From WJMD01 sp964596015 (GTDB taxonomy: Bacteria; Joyebacterota; Joyebacteria; Joyebacterales; Joyebacteraceae): 64,000 bases of DNA. Below, piece after piece: positions 16,905 to 25,279 of this stretch. The stretch is from positions 1-64,000 of the forward strand of contig CAZQSB010000006.1 in the NCBI GenBank assembly GCA_964596015.1, written 5' to 3'. Under the pieces are notes generated by a model that ran no database searches, was not told where the DNA came from, and worked only from the letters and a program-made list of their open reading frames with translations. A program made the position numbers and the translations under genes. How positions within the stretch are numbered: the stretch's first letter is position 1; each line of letters opens with the position of its first letter.

Positions 16905-18286
16905 CGCGCGCCCTGCTCGCCGCGGCTCTGCTTCTCGCGGCGTCCCTGCCGGGAGTCTCCTCCGACAGCGTGGTGGTGATCGCGAGCGACTACAGCGTCA
17001 GCGGGGCCGTCTCGACCGTCGGCGTCCTGCCTCCCTGGAACGTCGACGCGAACGTCGCGTCGGTTCACAGCGACGCCGTGGCCCGGGAGCGCGGAGGACT
17101 CATCTACGTTCTGAACCGTCTCTACGCCGATAACGTCCAGGTGCTCGACCCGCACAGCGGGTTCGCGACGCTCATCCAGTTCTCGGTCGGTCCCGGCTCG
17201 AACCCGGAGGACATCGCCTTCGTCTCGGACACGCGCGCCTATGTGTCGCGGTACGAGAGCGCCTGGCTTCTCGAGGTGGACCCGACGACCGGCGCCGTCA
17301 CCGACTCGATCGACCTCTCGGGTTTCGCCGACGCGGACGGGTTGCCGGAGATGTCGGGTCTGGCGTACGTCGGGGGTCGCCTCTTCGTGGCCGTGCAGAG
17401 GATCGACCGCGACCTCTACTGGACGCCGGTACCGCCCTCCTATCTCGTCGTCGTGGACCCCGCGACGAACGACCTCGTCGACGTCGATCCGGGAACCCCG
17501 GGAACGCAGGCGATCGAGCTTGCGGCGACGAATCCCTACGGTGAGATCCTCGTCGATGAGGCGACCGGACACCTTCTCGTCACCGAGAGCGGGAGCTGGG
17601 GCGTCCTCGACGGCGGCGTCGAGGTGATCGATCCGGCGACCTTCCAGTCGCTCGGGTTCGCGACGACCGAGGCGTTCCTGGGAGGCGACCTGAACGACAT
17701 CACGCGCGACGTCGACGGAAGAGCGCACGCGGTCATCTCGGTGACATCTCCCGGATGGGAGGCGTTCGTCGTCGCGTGGGACATGGCGTCGGGCGCGCTC
17801 ATCGAGGAGGTCCATCGGCCGGGCGGCTGGAACGTGGCCGACATCGAAGTGCATCATGGCTCCGCGCAGCTCTTCATCAGCGACAGGACCTATACGGACC
17901 CCGGGGTGCGCATCTTCGACGCGGCGACCGGAGAGGAGAGCGCGTCAGGTCCGGTCTTCGTCGGGCTCCCGCCGCACGATCTCGTTCTCCTGGGTTCTGA
18001 CGTGACCGGCGTGGCCGGTTCCGAAACCCGAACACGTCTGCACGCATGGCCGAACCCCACGACTGGGGCGACGACCTTCGCGCTGTCGGCGCCGGCGGGC
18101 CCCGGCGAGTCCGTCGAGGTGTTCGACGTGGCGGGACGCCGCGTGGCCGAGGTGACTGTCCGGCCCGGGAGTTCTGGCGCTCACTGGGACGGCCGCGACG
18201 GCCATGGCAGGGCCGTGGCCTCAGGGGTCTACTTCGCCCGTCAGAGCGGCTTCACGAGTCACACGAAGCTCGTCGTTCTCCGCTGA
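16901..18286 (+). CDS. Secreted beta-propeller, BtuG-like cobalamin-binding candidate, with sorting domain
   Basis: 461 residues: a signal peptide (about 1-21), a YncE/DUF5074-type seven-bladed propeller (about 25-365, with repeated blades such as NPEDIAFVSDTRAYVSRY and LVVVDPATNDLVDVD) and a FlgD-like C-terminal domain (WPNPTTGATTF, WDGRDGHGRAVASGVYFAR, ending KLVVLR). In Bacteroides, BtuG is a surface DUF5074 propeller that captures B12 with very high affinity and caps BtuB. This gene is translationally coupled to the BtuB-like gene (ATGA) under the same riboswitch, so the same job is a reasonable inference. Bacteroides BtuG is a lipoprotein; this one has no lipobox and would be anchored by its C-terminal domain instead. 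Confidence 0.75.
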   Translation: MTRALLAAALLLAASLPGVSSDSVVVIASDYSVSGAVSTVGVLPPWNVDANVASVHSDAVARERGGLIYVLNRLYADNVQVLDPHSGFATLIQFSVGPGSNPEDIAFVSDTRAYVSRYESAWLLEVDPTTGAVTDSIDLSGFADADGLPEMSGLAYVGGRLFVAVQRIDRDLYWTPVPPSYLVVVDPATNDLVDVDPGTPGTQAIELAATNPYGEILVDEATGHLLVTESGSWGVLDGGVEVIDPATFQSLGFATTEAFLGGDLNDITRDVDGRAHAVISVTSPGWEAFVVAWDMASGALIEEVHRPGGWNVADIEVHHGSAQLFISDRTYTDPGVRIFDAATGEESASGPVFVGLPPHDLVLLGSDVTGVAGSETRTRLHAWPNPTTGATTFALSAPAGPGESVEVFDVAGRRVAEVTVRPGSSGAHWDGRDGHGRAVASGVYFARQSGFTSHTKLVVLR

Positions 18287-18550
18287 ACTGAGCCCCACGC
18301 GCCACCGCGACGGAGCCCGACGCGCCACCGCTGCCGCCCGGGGGCGAGAGTGAATCTGTGTTCACAAAAGGCTGGCATTGAGGCTCTGATTGGAGTATTA
18401 TTAGATGTTGCTGTGCTCTTGACTGAGCGGGGCTCGGCGTGGTAATGGGATGGCATCGTCAACGGCAATGAGTCCACGAGCCGCTCCTTCACGGGAGCGG
18501 CGCGGCGCATCCGGCTGGTTCGGTGCGTCTGAAGAGCGAGGTCACGCGAC
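18287..18550 (+). promoter_or_regulatory. Intergenic region with AT-rich block, candidate promoter and hairpin
   Basis: 264 bp. An AT-rich stretch at about 18360-18420 stands out. A possible promoter is TTGACT (18419-18424), 18 bp, TAATGG (18443-18448), with a weak -10. A perfect 8-bp hairpin, GCCGCTCC/GGAGCGGC (18480-18501), lies in the presumed leader of the symporter gene. No gene is visible. Confidence 0.4.
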
Positions 18551-20014
18551 ATGGCCGGCTCGTCCGGTAGCTCGGAGCTCGTGAAGAGCAAGCTCGGTTT
18601 CGTCTTCGGCATCGCGGCGTTCCTCTTCTTCGTCTTCTTCCCGACGGGACTGGAACCCCAGATAGGTCGGATGATCGGCGTGCTCGCTCTCTGCGCCATC
18701 TGGTGGGGGACCGAGGCGATCTCCATCTACGCGACGGCGCTCCTTCCCGGAGCCCTGCTCCCGCTCCTGGGCATCCTGCCGCTCCAGGAGGCCCTGGCGC
18801 AGTATGCGAACAAGCTCATCTTCCTCTTCCTCGGCGGCTTCCTGATCGCCCGGGCGATGATGAAGTGGGGCATCGACCGCCGCATGGCCCTGGGCATCCT
18901 GGTCCGCGTCGGCGACAGCCCGAAGCGCCTGGTGTTCTACTTCATGGCGCTGACGGCTTTCCTTTCGGCTTTCATCTCGAACACGGCGACGACCGCCATG
19001 ATGCTCCCCATCGGGATGGCCGTGCTCTCCGGTTCGAAGCTCAAGGCCGAATCGAGGCTGGGCATCGTGCTGCTTCTGGGCATCGCGTACTCCGCGACCA
19101 TCGGCGGGATGGCGACGCTGGTGGGAACGCCCCCGAACGTGCTCCTGTCCGGCTTCGCGAACACGCTGCTCGGCGAGGAGATCACGTTCTTCGACTGGCT
19201 CAAGGTGGGTCTGCCGTTCGCCGTCGTCATGCTGCCGCTCACGTGGTGGTTCCTGTGGAGGAGCTACAAGCCTCAGGCCAAGGCCATCGCGGGCGGATCG
19301 GCGATCGAGGAGGAGCGCGAGACGCTCGGCTCTCTCGAACTGGGCGGGAAGTACACCATCGGAGCGTTCGTCCTCGTCGCGTTCCTGTGGATCAGCCGGC
19401 CGTTCTGGACGCGCATTCCGCTCTCCGCGATGGAGGTCATCCAGGAGCGTCTTGACGACGCTCTCATCGCTCTGCTCTGCGCGCTCCTGCTCTTCATCAT
19501 TCCGACCGACGTGAGGAAGTGGAGGACCGCGCTCAACTGGGGCGACGCGAAGTCGATCTCGTTCGGCATCCTCTATCTCTTCGGAGGCGGACTCGCGCTC
19601 GGCAAGGGCCTCTTCGAGTCTGGCGCCGCCGAGTGGATCGCAAGCTCGCTCCCTCTCTCGAGCGCGCTCCATCCGCTCGTGCTCATCATCATCGTGACGG
19701 TCATCGCCTCGTTCCTGAGCGAGATCGCGTCGAACACCGCCGTGGCGAACATGCTCATTCCCATCCTCATCGCGGTCGGGACCGCCATCGGCGTCTCGCC
19801 GTTCCTTCTCATCATCCCGGCGACGCTCGCGTGCTCGAACGTCTTCATGCTCCCTATCTCCACGCCCCCGAACGCGATCGTCTACGGCTCGGGGAGGCTC
19901 AGCATGACCGACATGCTGCGGACCGGCTTCTGGCTCCATCTCATCGGACTGGTCGTCATGACGGTGCTCGTGTACTTCCTGACGGGCATGGTCTTCGGGA
20001 TGTTCCCGGTGTAG
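18551..20014 (+). CDS. DASS-family sodium:dicarboxylate/anion symporter
   Basis: 487-residue inner-membrane transporter of the divalent anion:Na+ symporter (SLC13) family. It has about 11-12 hydrophobic segments. The paired Ser-Asn-Thr motifs that bind sodium and substrate are both intact: ISNTATTAMMLP in the first half and IASNTAVANMLIP in the second. The loops GTPPNVLL and STPPNAIVYGSG also fit. Family members import succinate, malate, fumarate, citrate or sulfate. The N-terminus has a short polar lead (MAGSSGSSELVKSK). Gene position gives no substrate. Confidence 0.9.
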   Translation: MAGSSGSSELVKSKLGFVFGIAAFLFFVFFPTGLEPQIGRMIGVLALCAIWWGTEAISIYATALLPGALLPLLGILPLQEALAQYANKLIFLFLGGFLIARAMMKWGIDRRMALGILVRVGDSPKRLVFYFMALTAFLSAFISNTATTAMMLPIGMAVLSGSKLKAESRLGIVLLLGIAYSATIGGMATLVGTPPNVLLSGFANTLLGEEITFFDWLKVGLPFAVVMLPLTWWFLWRSYKPQAKAIAGGSAIEEERETLGSLELGGKYTIGAFVLVAFLWISRPFWTRIPLSAMEVIQERLDDALIALLCALLLFIIPTDVRKWRTALNWGDAKSISFGILYLFGGGLALGKGLFESGAAEWIASSLPLSSALHPLVLIIIVTVIASFLSEIASNTAVANMLIPILIAVGTAIGVSPFLLIIPATLACSNVFMLPISTPPNAIVYGSGRLSMTDMLRTGFWLHLIGLVVMTVLVYFLTGMVFGMFPV

Positions 20015-20042
20015 GACCCCTCGAAGAGGGCGCGTGCAGGGC

Positions 20043-20074
20043 GAAGGCCGGCTCTTCCTGAAGGGCCGGCCTTC
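20043..20074. terminator. Bidirectional terminator hairpin between convergent genes
   Basis: GAAGGCCGGC and GCCGGCCTTC form a perfect 10-bp stem around a 12-nt loop, midway between the symporter (plus) and the LarA-family gene (minus). The plus-strand tail, TGCTGTTC, is only mildly T-rich. Confidence 0.75.
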
Positions 20075-20134
20075 TGCTGTTCGGCGTGAACGCGGTCGCG
20101 CGCGGCAGCAAGGCGCGCGGTCGTTGGCGAGAGC

Positions 20135-21373
20135 TCAGCCCACCCGCGGCACGGTCTCCGCGGCGCGAGGTATGACGAGCACCCGTCCATCGGGGCGCTT
20201 CCTCAGCGCTTCGTCGAGAGCGGACTGAAGGTCGTCGGCAGGAAGCATGAAGAGCGACGCGATGAGGTCGGGCCGGATCCCCGTGACGGCGACGACGTCG
20301 AAACGTCTCACGGCGCGCGCGATCCGGGCGACCTTGTGGTCGCCGAACCGGTAGGTCTCCGGAAGCGCGGCGATGGCCTCCTCGGGCGTTCCCGCGGCCT
20401 GAAGAGCCCTGGCGAAGGTGTCGTCTCCCAGCCCCTCGTGACAGGGCGAGACGAGGATGAGGACGCCGCCGTCCTCGAGCGCGAGGATGCCGTGCTCGAG
20501 CGCCTTCTGGGCCTGATAGAGGTTGATGTCGAGAGGCGGCGACACGGCCGCGACGACGATCTTCTCTTTCCTTTCCACCTTCGGCGCGTAGATCTTCTCG
20601 GCGGCGGGCACGACCGCCTGCAGTGACCCGTGGAGGTCTCCGGCCGCGGCCGCGTGAATGCGGCCGTCGCTGTCGAGAACGGTCATGATCCCGTAGTAGC
20701 GCCGGTCGAGGATCATGTCGGCGGCCTCGATCATGTCGTCGTGAACAGGGTTGCCTTCGAGCCGGAGCGGCCTCGAGGCGTCGGACATGGCGTGCGCGTG
20801 ATTGGCCTCGACCGTCTCGAACGCCGCGACTCCCGGGAGGATCGACTTGCGCCCGCCCGTGTAGCCGGCGAAGTAGTGCGGCTCGACAGAGCTCAGGACC
20901 AGGACGCGCTCGGCGTCGAGGACGACGCGGTCCACGATGACGGGCGTTCCGGACGACGTCTCCGCCAGGCGGACGTGCGCAGTGTAGTCCCGCGCATCGT
21001 GTATGTGAACGCGGCCTATCTTCAGGGACGGCTCTCCGAGGATGCGGCCGAGCTCGACCTCGGTCGGAGCGCGGTGGGTTCCTGTCGCGACGGCCACGGT
21101 CACCTCGAGCCCCCGGAGCGACGACGTGAGATGGTCGAGGAGTCTCGCCGTCGGGGTCGGTCTGGTGGCGTCGTTCACGACGATGAGCACGCTCGACGCG
21201 CCTTCGAGGAAGCGTTCGAGAGACTCCCCGTTGACCGGGTTCTCCAAGGCCGAATCCAGCACCTCGCGTTCCGGCCGCGGCTCGACCGGCAGTGGCTCCA
21301 CCAGCCCGGCGAGACGCTCGTTCGGGACATCGGCCGTCTGGAAGGTCCTTCCGTACGGAACCCTGATCCTCAT
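20135..21373 (-). CDS. larA: LarA-family (nickel-pincer) racemase/epimerase
   Basis: 412 residues. The ATG at 21373 is used, overlapping the stop of xdhC (ATGA) and preceded by GAGGGAGG. LarA racemases interconvert 2-hydroxyacid stereoisomers with a nickel-pincer nucleotide bound to a Lys. Signature residues are present: GTHRAPTEVE (catalytic-His region), EPHYFAGYTGGRKSILPG with the cofactor Lys176, and NHAHA. LarA homologs differ in substrate (lactate, malate and other 2-hydroxyacids). No LarB, LarC or LarE cofactor-synthesis gene is in the window. It closes a molybdoenzyme operon, so the substrate may be a hydroxyacid from that pathway. Confidence 0.8.
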   Translation of the reverse strand: MRIRVPYGRTFQTADVPNERLAGLVEPLPVEPRPEREVLDSALENPVNGESLERFLEGASSVLIVVNDATRPTPTARLLDHLTSSLRGLEVTVAVATGTHRAPTEVELGRILGEPSLKIGRVHIHDARDYTAHVRLAETSSGTPVIVDRVVLDAERVLVLSSVEPHYFAGYTGGRKSILPGVAAFETVEANHAHAMSDASRPLRLEGNPVHDDMIEAADMILDRRYYGIMTVLDSDGRIHAAAAGDLHGSLQAVVPAAEKIYAPKVERKEKIVVAAVSPPLDINLYQAQKALEHGILALEDGGVLILVSPCHEGLGDDTFARALQAAGTPEEAIAALPETYRFGDHKVARIARAVRRFDVVAVTGIRPDLIASLFMLPADDLQSALDEALRKRPDGRVLVIPRAAETVPRVG

Positions 21374-22356
21374 GGCCCATCCTCCCTCTTCTCTCTCCAT
21401 ACGAGGGGAGCGCCGTTCCTGACGGCGATAAGCTCGGCTGCCACGCTGACCGCTATCTCCTCGGGCGTGTCGCTCGCGATGGGCACCCCGATGGGGGCGC
21501 GAACGCGCGCGAGCGCGGCGGGGGAGACGCCGGTGTCGACGAGGTTCGCGAAGATGGAGGCTACCTTCGCGTCGCTTCCCATCATCCCGAGATACCTGAG
21601 CGGCTTGTCGATGAGCGCGCGGAGCACCTGCTGGTCGCGCTCGTGCGCGAAGGTCATGATGCAGACGTAGCTCCGGTCGCCCTCGGGAACGAGTCCTGCG
21701 ACGTCGTCATAGTCGACGACGTGGCGCTCGGCCGCCCAGATGTTCTCCTCCATCGTCTCGAGGCCGCTCCGGTCGTCGAGCACGACGATGCGGAACCCCA
21801 GAGGAGCGAGGACGCGCGAGAGCGCGAGAGACACGTGACCTCCACCCACGATGGTGACGCGGTCCGGCTCGCCGAGAGGTTCGATGTAACGCCAGTTCTC
21901 CTCTTTCTCGTGCCAGCGGGGAACGGCGGGATTCCGCTCTTCGAGAAAGGCGACGCCGTTCGTGTCGAGGACCAGCGTCCCCGCGCGCTCCTCCTCGAGC
22001 GCGAGCGCGAGGTCCGCGACGGCCGCCGCGTCCTCCGGCTCGAGCCGCAGAAGCGCAAAGGTCTGAGTGCCGGCGCAGAGAGTTCCGACTCCGCCTTCGG
22101 AGTGTTCGAACTCGATGACCTCGGACTCGCCCCGGGCCGATGCGTCCAGCATGCGCTCGGCGCGCTCGACGATCGCTTTCTCCGACGGACCTCCGCCGAC
22201 GGTGCCGAGCCTCAGGCCCTCACCTGTCACCACGAGCTTCGCGCCCGGCCGGTTGGGAACGGTCCCGGAGGCGTCGACCATCACGATCAGGCAGGCGGGG
22301 ACGCCCCGTCGGAGTGCTTCGTCGGCCGCGCGCCAGAGCTTGATGTCACTGTGCAA
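21370..22356 (-). CDS. xdhC: XdhC/CoxI-family molybdenum-cofactor chaperone
   Basis: 328 residues. The N-terminal XdhC domain has LVVTGEGLRLGTVGGGPSE and the conserved GTLCAGTQT segment; the C-terminal Rossmann domain has VTIVGGGHVSLAL and LGMMGSDAKVASIF. By family knowledge it binds molybdenum cofactor, helps sulfurate it and inserts it into xanthine-dehydrogenase-type enzymes. It overlaps the small membrane-protein gene upstream by 11 nt and larA downstream by 4 nt, so it belongs to the same transcript as the molybdoenzyme subunits. Confidence 0.92.
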   Translation of the reverse strand: MHSDIKLWRAADEALRRGVPACLIVMVDASGTVPNRPGAKLVVTGEGLRLGTVGGGPSEKAIVERAERMLDASARGESEVIEFEHSEGGVGTLCAGTQTFALLRLEPEDAAAVADLALALEEERAGTLVLDTNGVAFLEERNPAVPRWHEKEENWRYIEPLGEPDRVTIVGGGHVSLALSRVLAPLGFRIVVLDDRSGLETMEENIWAAERHVVDYDDVAGLVPEGDRSYVCIMTFAHERDQQVLRALIDKPLRYLGMMGSDAKVASIFANLVDTGVSPAALARVRAPIGVPIASDTPEEIAVSVAAELIAVRNGAPLVWREKREDGP

Positions 22357-22840
22357 ACCAGACCCCCGAGAGAGCGTAGTACACGGCCAGAAGGCCCGAG
22401 AAGACAGCGCTTCCGAGGAACCGCCACTTCAGAGGTATGGCCAGTTGGATGACGGCGTTCCCAGTGATCGAGAGGGGGATGTTCACAAGCCACGAGATGA
22501 GCGCGGTCATGAGGATCGAGACGCTCACGTCGGACCAGTTCCCGGAGAAGATCTGAATGAAAAGGAGATGCCGCGCGATCCAGAGCGGGTTGAAGTAGAG
22601 GAGCGCGAGCCCGGTCTTCGAGAGCGCGCTTCGGAACCGCCCGCAGACCTGGTCAGAGCAGATCTCGATGCGTTCGCAGTAGTTCGGGATCTCGTAGGCG
22701 TAGACGGTCGCGCCCACAAGCATCATCCCGAGCATGCGGAACGGATCGAACGTTCCCAGTATGAGCGTGGCGACCGTGTCGCCGGCGGCGTAGATGACCA
22801 GGCCACAGAGGACGTCGCGCTTCTCGTAGCGGATCCACAT
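22346..22840 (-). CDS. Small polytopic membrane protein, possibly Mpv17/PMP22-like
   Basis: 164 residues, about four hydrophobic helices. The spacing of conserved features recalls the eukaryotic Mpv17/PMP22 family: a Gly-Asp in the first helix (GDTVATLI), then D-x-x-R (FDPFRMLGMM), a proline-aromatic turn (IPNY), and a C-terminal QLAIPLKWRFLG followed by a YYALS end. The match is by eye and weak. The gene begins 3 nt after the molybdopterin-subunit gene and overlaps xdhC, so it is locked into the operon. It might pass a substrate or product of the dehydrogenase across the membrane, but that is a guess. Confidence 0.6.
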   Translation of the reverse strand: MWIRYEKRDVLCGLVIYAAGDTVATLILGTFDPFRMLGMMLVGATVYAYEIPNYCERIEICSDQVCGRFRSALSKTGLALLYFNPLWIARHLLFIQIFSGNWSDVSVSILMTALISWLVNIPLSITGNAVIQLAIPLKWRFLGSAVFSGLLAVYYALSGVWFAQ

Positions 22841-22843
22841 GGG

Positions 22844-25279
22844 CTAGCCGCGCTCCCGCGGGTCGCTCGCGACGCCGCGCTTCCCCTCGCCGGTCCCGGC
22901 GCCGCCTGAGGAGTCCGCTCCCCCGGTCGAGCCGCCGGAGGGGCCACCCTCGTCCGACTCCCAGGCCTCGCAGCCTCTCTCGGCCAGCCGGCAGGCGAAG
23001 CCCATTTCCCCGGCGACCGCCTCGGCCGATATGCCCTCGAGGTGGGCGAGTATCCGCTCATTCGTCATCGGGGCGGTGACCGGCTCGTCCGGCGGCGCCG
23101 GCCGCACCGCGTTCAGGGCGTCCCGGATGGCGAAGAACGCGCCGATGCCGTACATGAACGGAGGCTCCCCGATGGCCTTCGTGTGCATGACGGCCTCGGG
23201 ATTCTCGCTGTTCTCGAGGAAGACGACCTCGATCTCCCTCGGAACGAAGTGGAGGTCGGGGACCTTGTAGGTGTTCAGCGCGTCCGAGAGCAGCGTCCCG
23301 CGGTCGTGCACGAGCTCCTCAATGGTCATCCACCCGATGCCCTGAACGATGCCGCCCTCCATCTGCCCGCGGTCGACGAGCAGGTCGAGGCTTCTGCCCG
23401 CGTCGTGGACGACGCGCACGGAGTCGATGACGGCCGTGCCGCGGAGGATGTCGACCTCGGCCTCGACGATCGCGGTGCCGAACACGTGATACGCGAACGG
23501 GTGCCCCTTCTCCGTTGCCTTGTCATAGTGGAGCTTCGGCGTCGCGTAGAAGGCGTGCGCCGAGAGGTCGATGCGCCGCGCGTAGGTCGCCTCGACCAGC
23601 TCCTCCCACGTGATCTCGGTGCGCCCGCCGCGGGCGACGACGCGCCCGTCCTCGAACTCGATGTCGTGGGGGCCGCAGTCCGCGAGCTCGGCAGCCACGG
23701 GCCGGAGGCGGTCGACGAGCATGCGGCACGCCATCATCGCCGCCATGCCGTTCAGGTCGGTTCCCGAGCTGGCCGCGGTGGGAGAGGTGTTGGCGACCCG
23801 CGCCGTGCTCGTGCTTTCCATCCGGACGCGGGGCTCGTCGATCGCGAGTGTGCGCGCGACAATGCGGCGGACCTTCGTCGTGACGCCCTGTCCCATCTCG
23901 ACGGCGGCCGTGCTCACGCTGACGCTCCCGTCGGTGTAGACGTGAACGAGCGCGCCCGCCTGGTTGAGCGTCGTGTTCGTGAAGGAGATCCCGAAACAAA
24001 CGGGCATGAGAGCCTGACCGCGCTTGGTGTACGGGTGGGTGGCGTTCCACTCGTTCTTCCTCGCGCACGTTCCCGGCGCGTCGAACCGCTTCGCGGCCGC
24101 ATCGAAGCTCCTGACGGCCGTCGCACCCTCGACCCGCATGCCGAACGGGAGTTCGTCCCCGTCCTTGAGCAGGTTCGCGCGCTGGACGCGCCACGCCTCG
24201 ATGCCGAGCGTCTCCGCCGCGCGACATATCGCGGCCTCCATGACGAACATCGCCTGAGGGCCGCCGAACCCGCGGAACGCCGTGTTGGGTGGGAGGTTCG
24301 TGCGGCATGAGAGTCCCGTGATGCGCGCGTTCGGCACGTGGTAGCTGTTCGTTGCGTGGAAGAGCGTGCGTTCGAGGACCGCCGTCGAGAGGTCCGCGGA
24401 GGCGCCAGCGTTCTGGTAGTAGGTGACCTCGAAGGCGACCATCTTCAGATTCTCGTCGAGCCCGAGCCGGTAGTCCGACGAGTACGGGTGGCGCTTCCCC
24501 GTCATCACGATGTCCTCGGTTCTCTCGAGGACGATCTTCACGGGGCGCTCGAGGGTCGTCGCGGCCACGGCCGCCATCGCCGCCCACGCCGTCGCCTGGT
24601 CCTCCTTGCCGCCGAACGCGCCGCCGAGGCGGTGGACCTCGACCTCGATGTCGTGCATCGAGCAGCCCAGCACGCGGGCGACGATGCGCTGCACCGCGGT
24701 CGGCGCCTGCGTGGCGGAGAAGAGCCTGAGACGGTCTCTCTGCTCGGGCACCGCGAGGCACCCCTGCGTCTCGAGGTAGACGTGCTCCTGGCCGCCGGAC
24801 TCCACGCGGCCCTCGACGACGGTCGCGCAGCGCTCCCAGGTCGACTCGACGTCGCCGGTCGAGATGGTCCGCGTGGGCGCGATGAGCGAGCCTCTGGCCG
24901 CCGCCTCTCTCGGATCGAAGACGGGCTCGAGCTCCTCGATGTCGAGTTCGATGTGCCCGAGCGCCTCGCGCGCGGCCTCGGGCGTCTCGGCCACGACGAG
25001 AGCCACCGGCTGTCCGACGTAGTGGACCTCGCCGTCCGCCAGGAGCGGCTCGTCCTGGATGATGCCCCCGATCTGGTTCTCTCCGGGGATGTCGTCCGCG
25101 GTGAGCACCGCCACGACACGAGGCACCCTCATCGCGGGCTCCGTCTCAAGACGTCTTATGGCGCCGTGGGGGATGGGCGAAGGCAGCGCGGCCGCGTGGA
25201 GCGTTCCCGCGGGCTCCGGGAGGTCGTCCACGAACGGGGACTCGGCCCGGACGTGCGCCTGTGTGTCGACGGAGCTCAT
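22844..25279 (-). CDS. Xanthine-dehydrogenase-type molybdopterin-binding subunit
   Basis: 811 residues, the catalytic large subunit of a xanthine oxidase family hydroxylase. Visible active-site elements: GGQEHVYLET (molybdenum-site Gln region), GGAFGGKED (purine-binding Glu region), NTAFRGFGGPQ (Arg of xanthine dehydrogenases), EMGQGV, and KAIGEPP with the catalytic Glu. These residues fit purine hydroxylases better than aldehyde or CO dehydrogenases, so hypoxanthine/xanthine is the first guess. The last about 40 residues are a Gly/Ser/Glu-rich disordered tail not typical of the family. The start overlaps the stop of the FeS/FAD subunit by ATGA, so equal expression is expected. Confidence 0.9.
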   Translation of the reverse strand: MSSVDTQAHVRAESPFVDDLPEPAGTLHAAALPSPIPHGAIRRLETEPAMRVPRVVAVLTADDIPGENQIGGIIQDEPLLADGEVHYVGQPVALVVAETPEAAREALGHIELDIEELEPVFDPREAAARGSLIAPTRTISTGDVESTWERCATVVEGRVESGGQEHVYLETQGCLAVPEQRDRLRLFSATQAPTAVQRIVARVLGCSMHDIEVEVHRLGGAFGGKEDQATAWAAMAAVAATTLERPVKIVLERTEDIVMTGKRHPYSSDYRLGLDENLKMVAFEVTYYQNAGASADLSTAVLERTLFHATNSYHVPNARITGLSCRTNLPPNTAFRGFGGPQAMFVMEAAICRAAETLGIEAWRVQRANLLKDGDELPFGMRVEGATAVRSFDAAAKRFDAPGTCARKNEWNATHPYTKRGQALMPVCFGISFTNTTLNQAGALVHVYTDGSVSVSTAAVEMGQGVTTKVRRIVARTLAIDEPRVRMESTSTARVANTSPTAASSGTDLNGMAAMMACRMLVDRLRPVAAELADCGPHDIEFEDGRVVARGGRTEITWEELVEATYARRIDLSAHAFYATPKLHYDKATEKGHPFAYHVFGTAIVEAEVDILRGTAVIDSVRVVHDAGRSLDLLVDRGQMEGGIVQGIGWMTIEELVHDRGTLLSDALNTYKVPDLHFVPREIEVVFLENSENPEAVMHTKAIGEPPFMYGIGAFFAIRDALNAVRPAPPDEPVTAPMTNERILAHLEGISAEAVAGEMGFACRLAERGCEAWESDEGGPSGGSTGGADSSGGAGTGEGKRGVASDPRERG

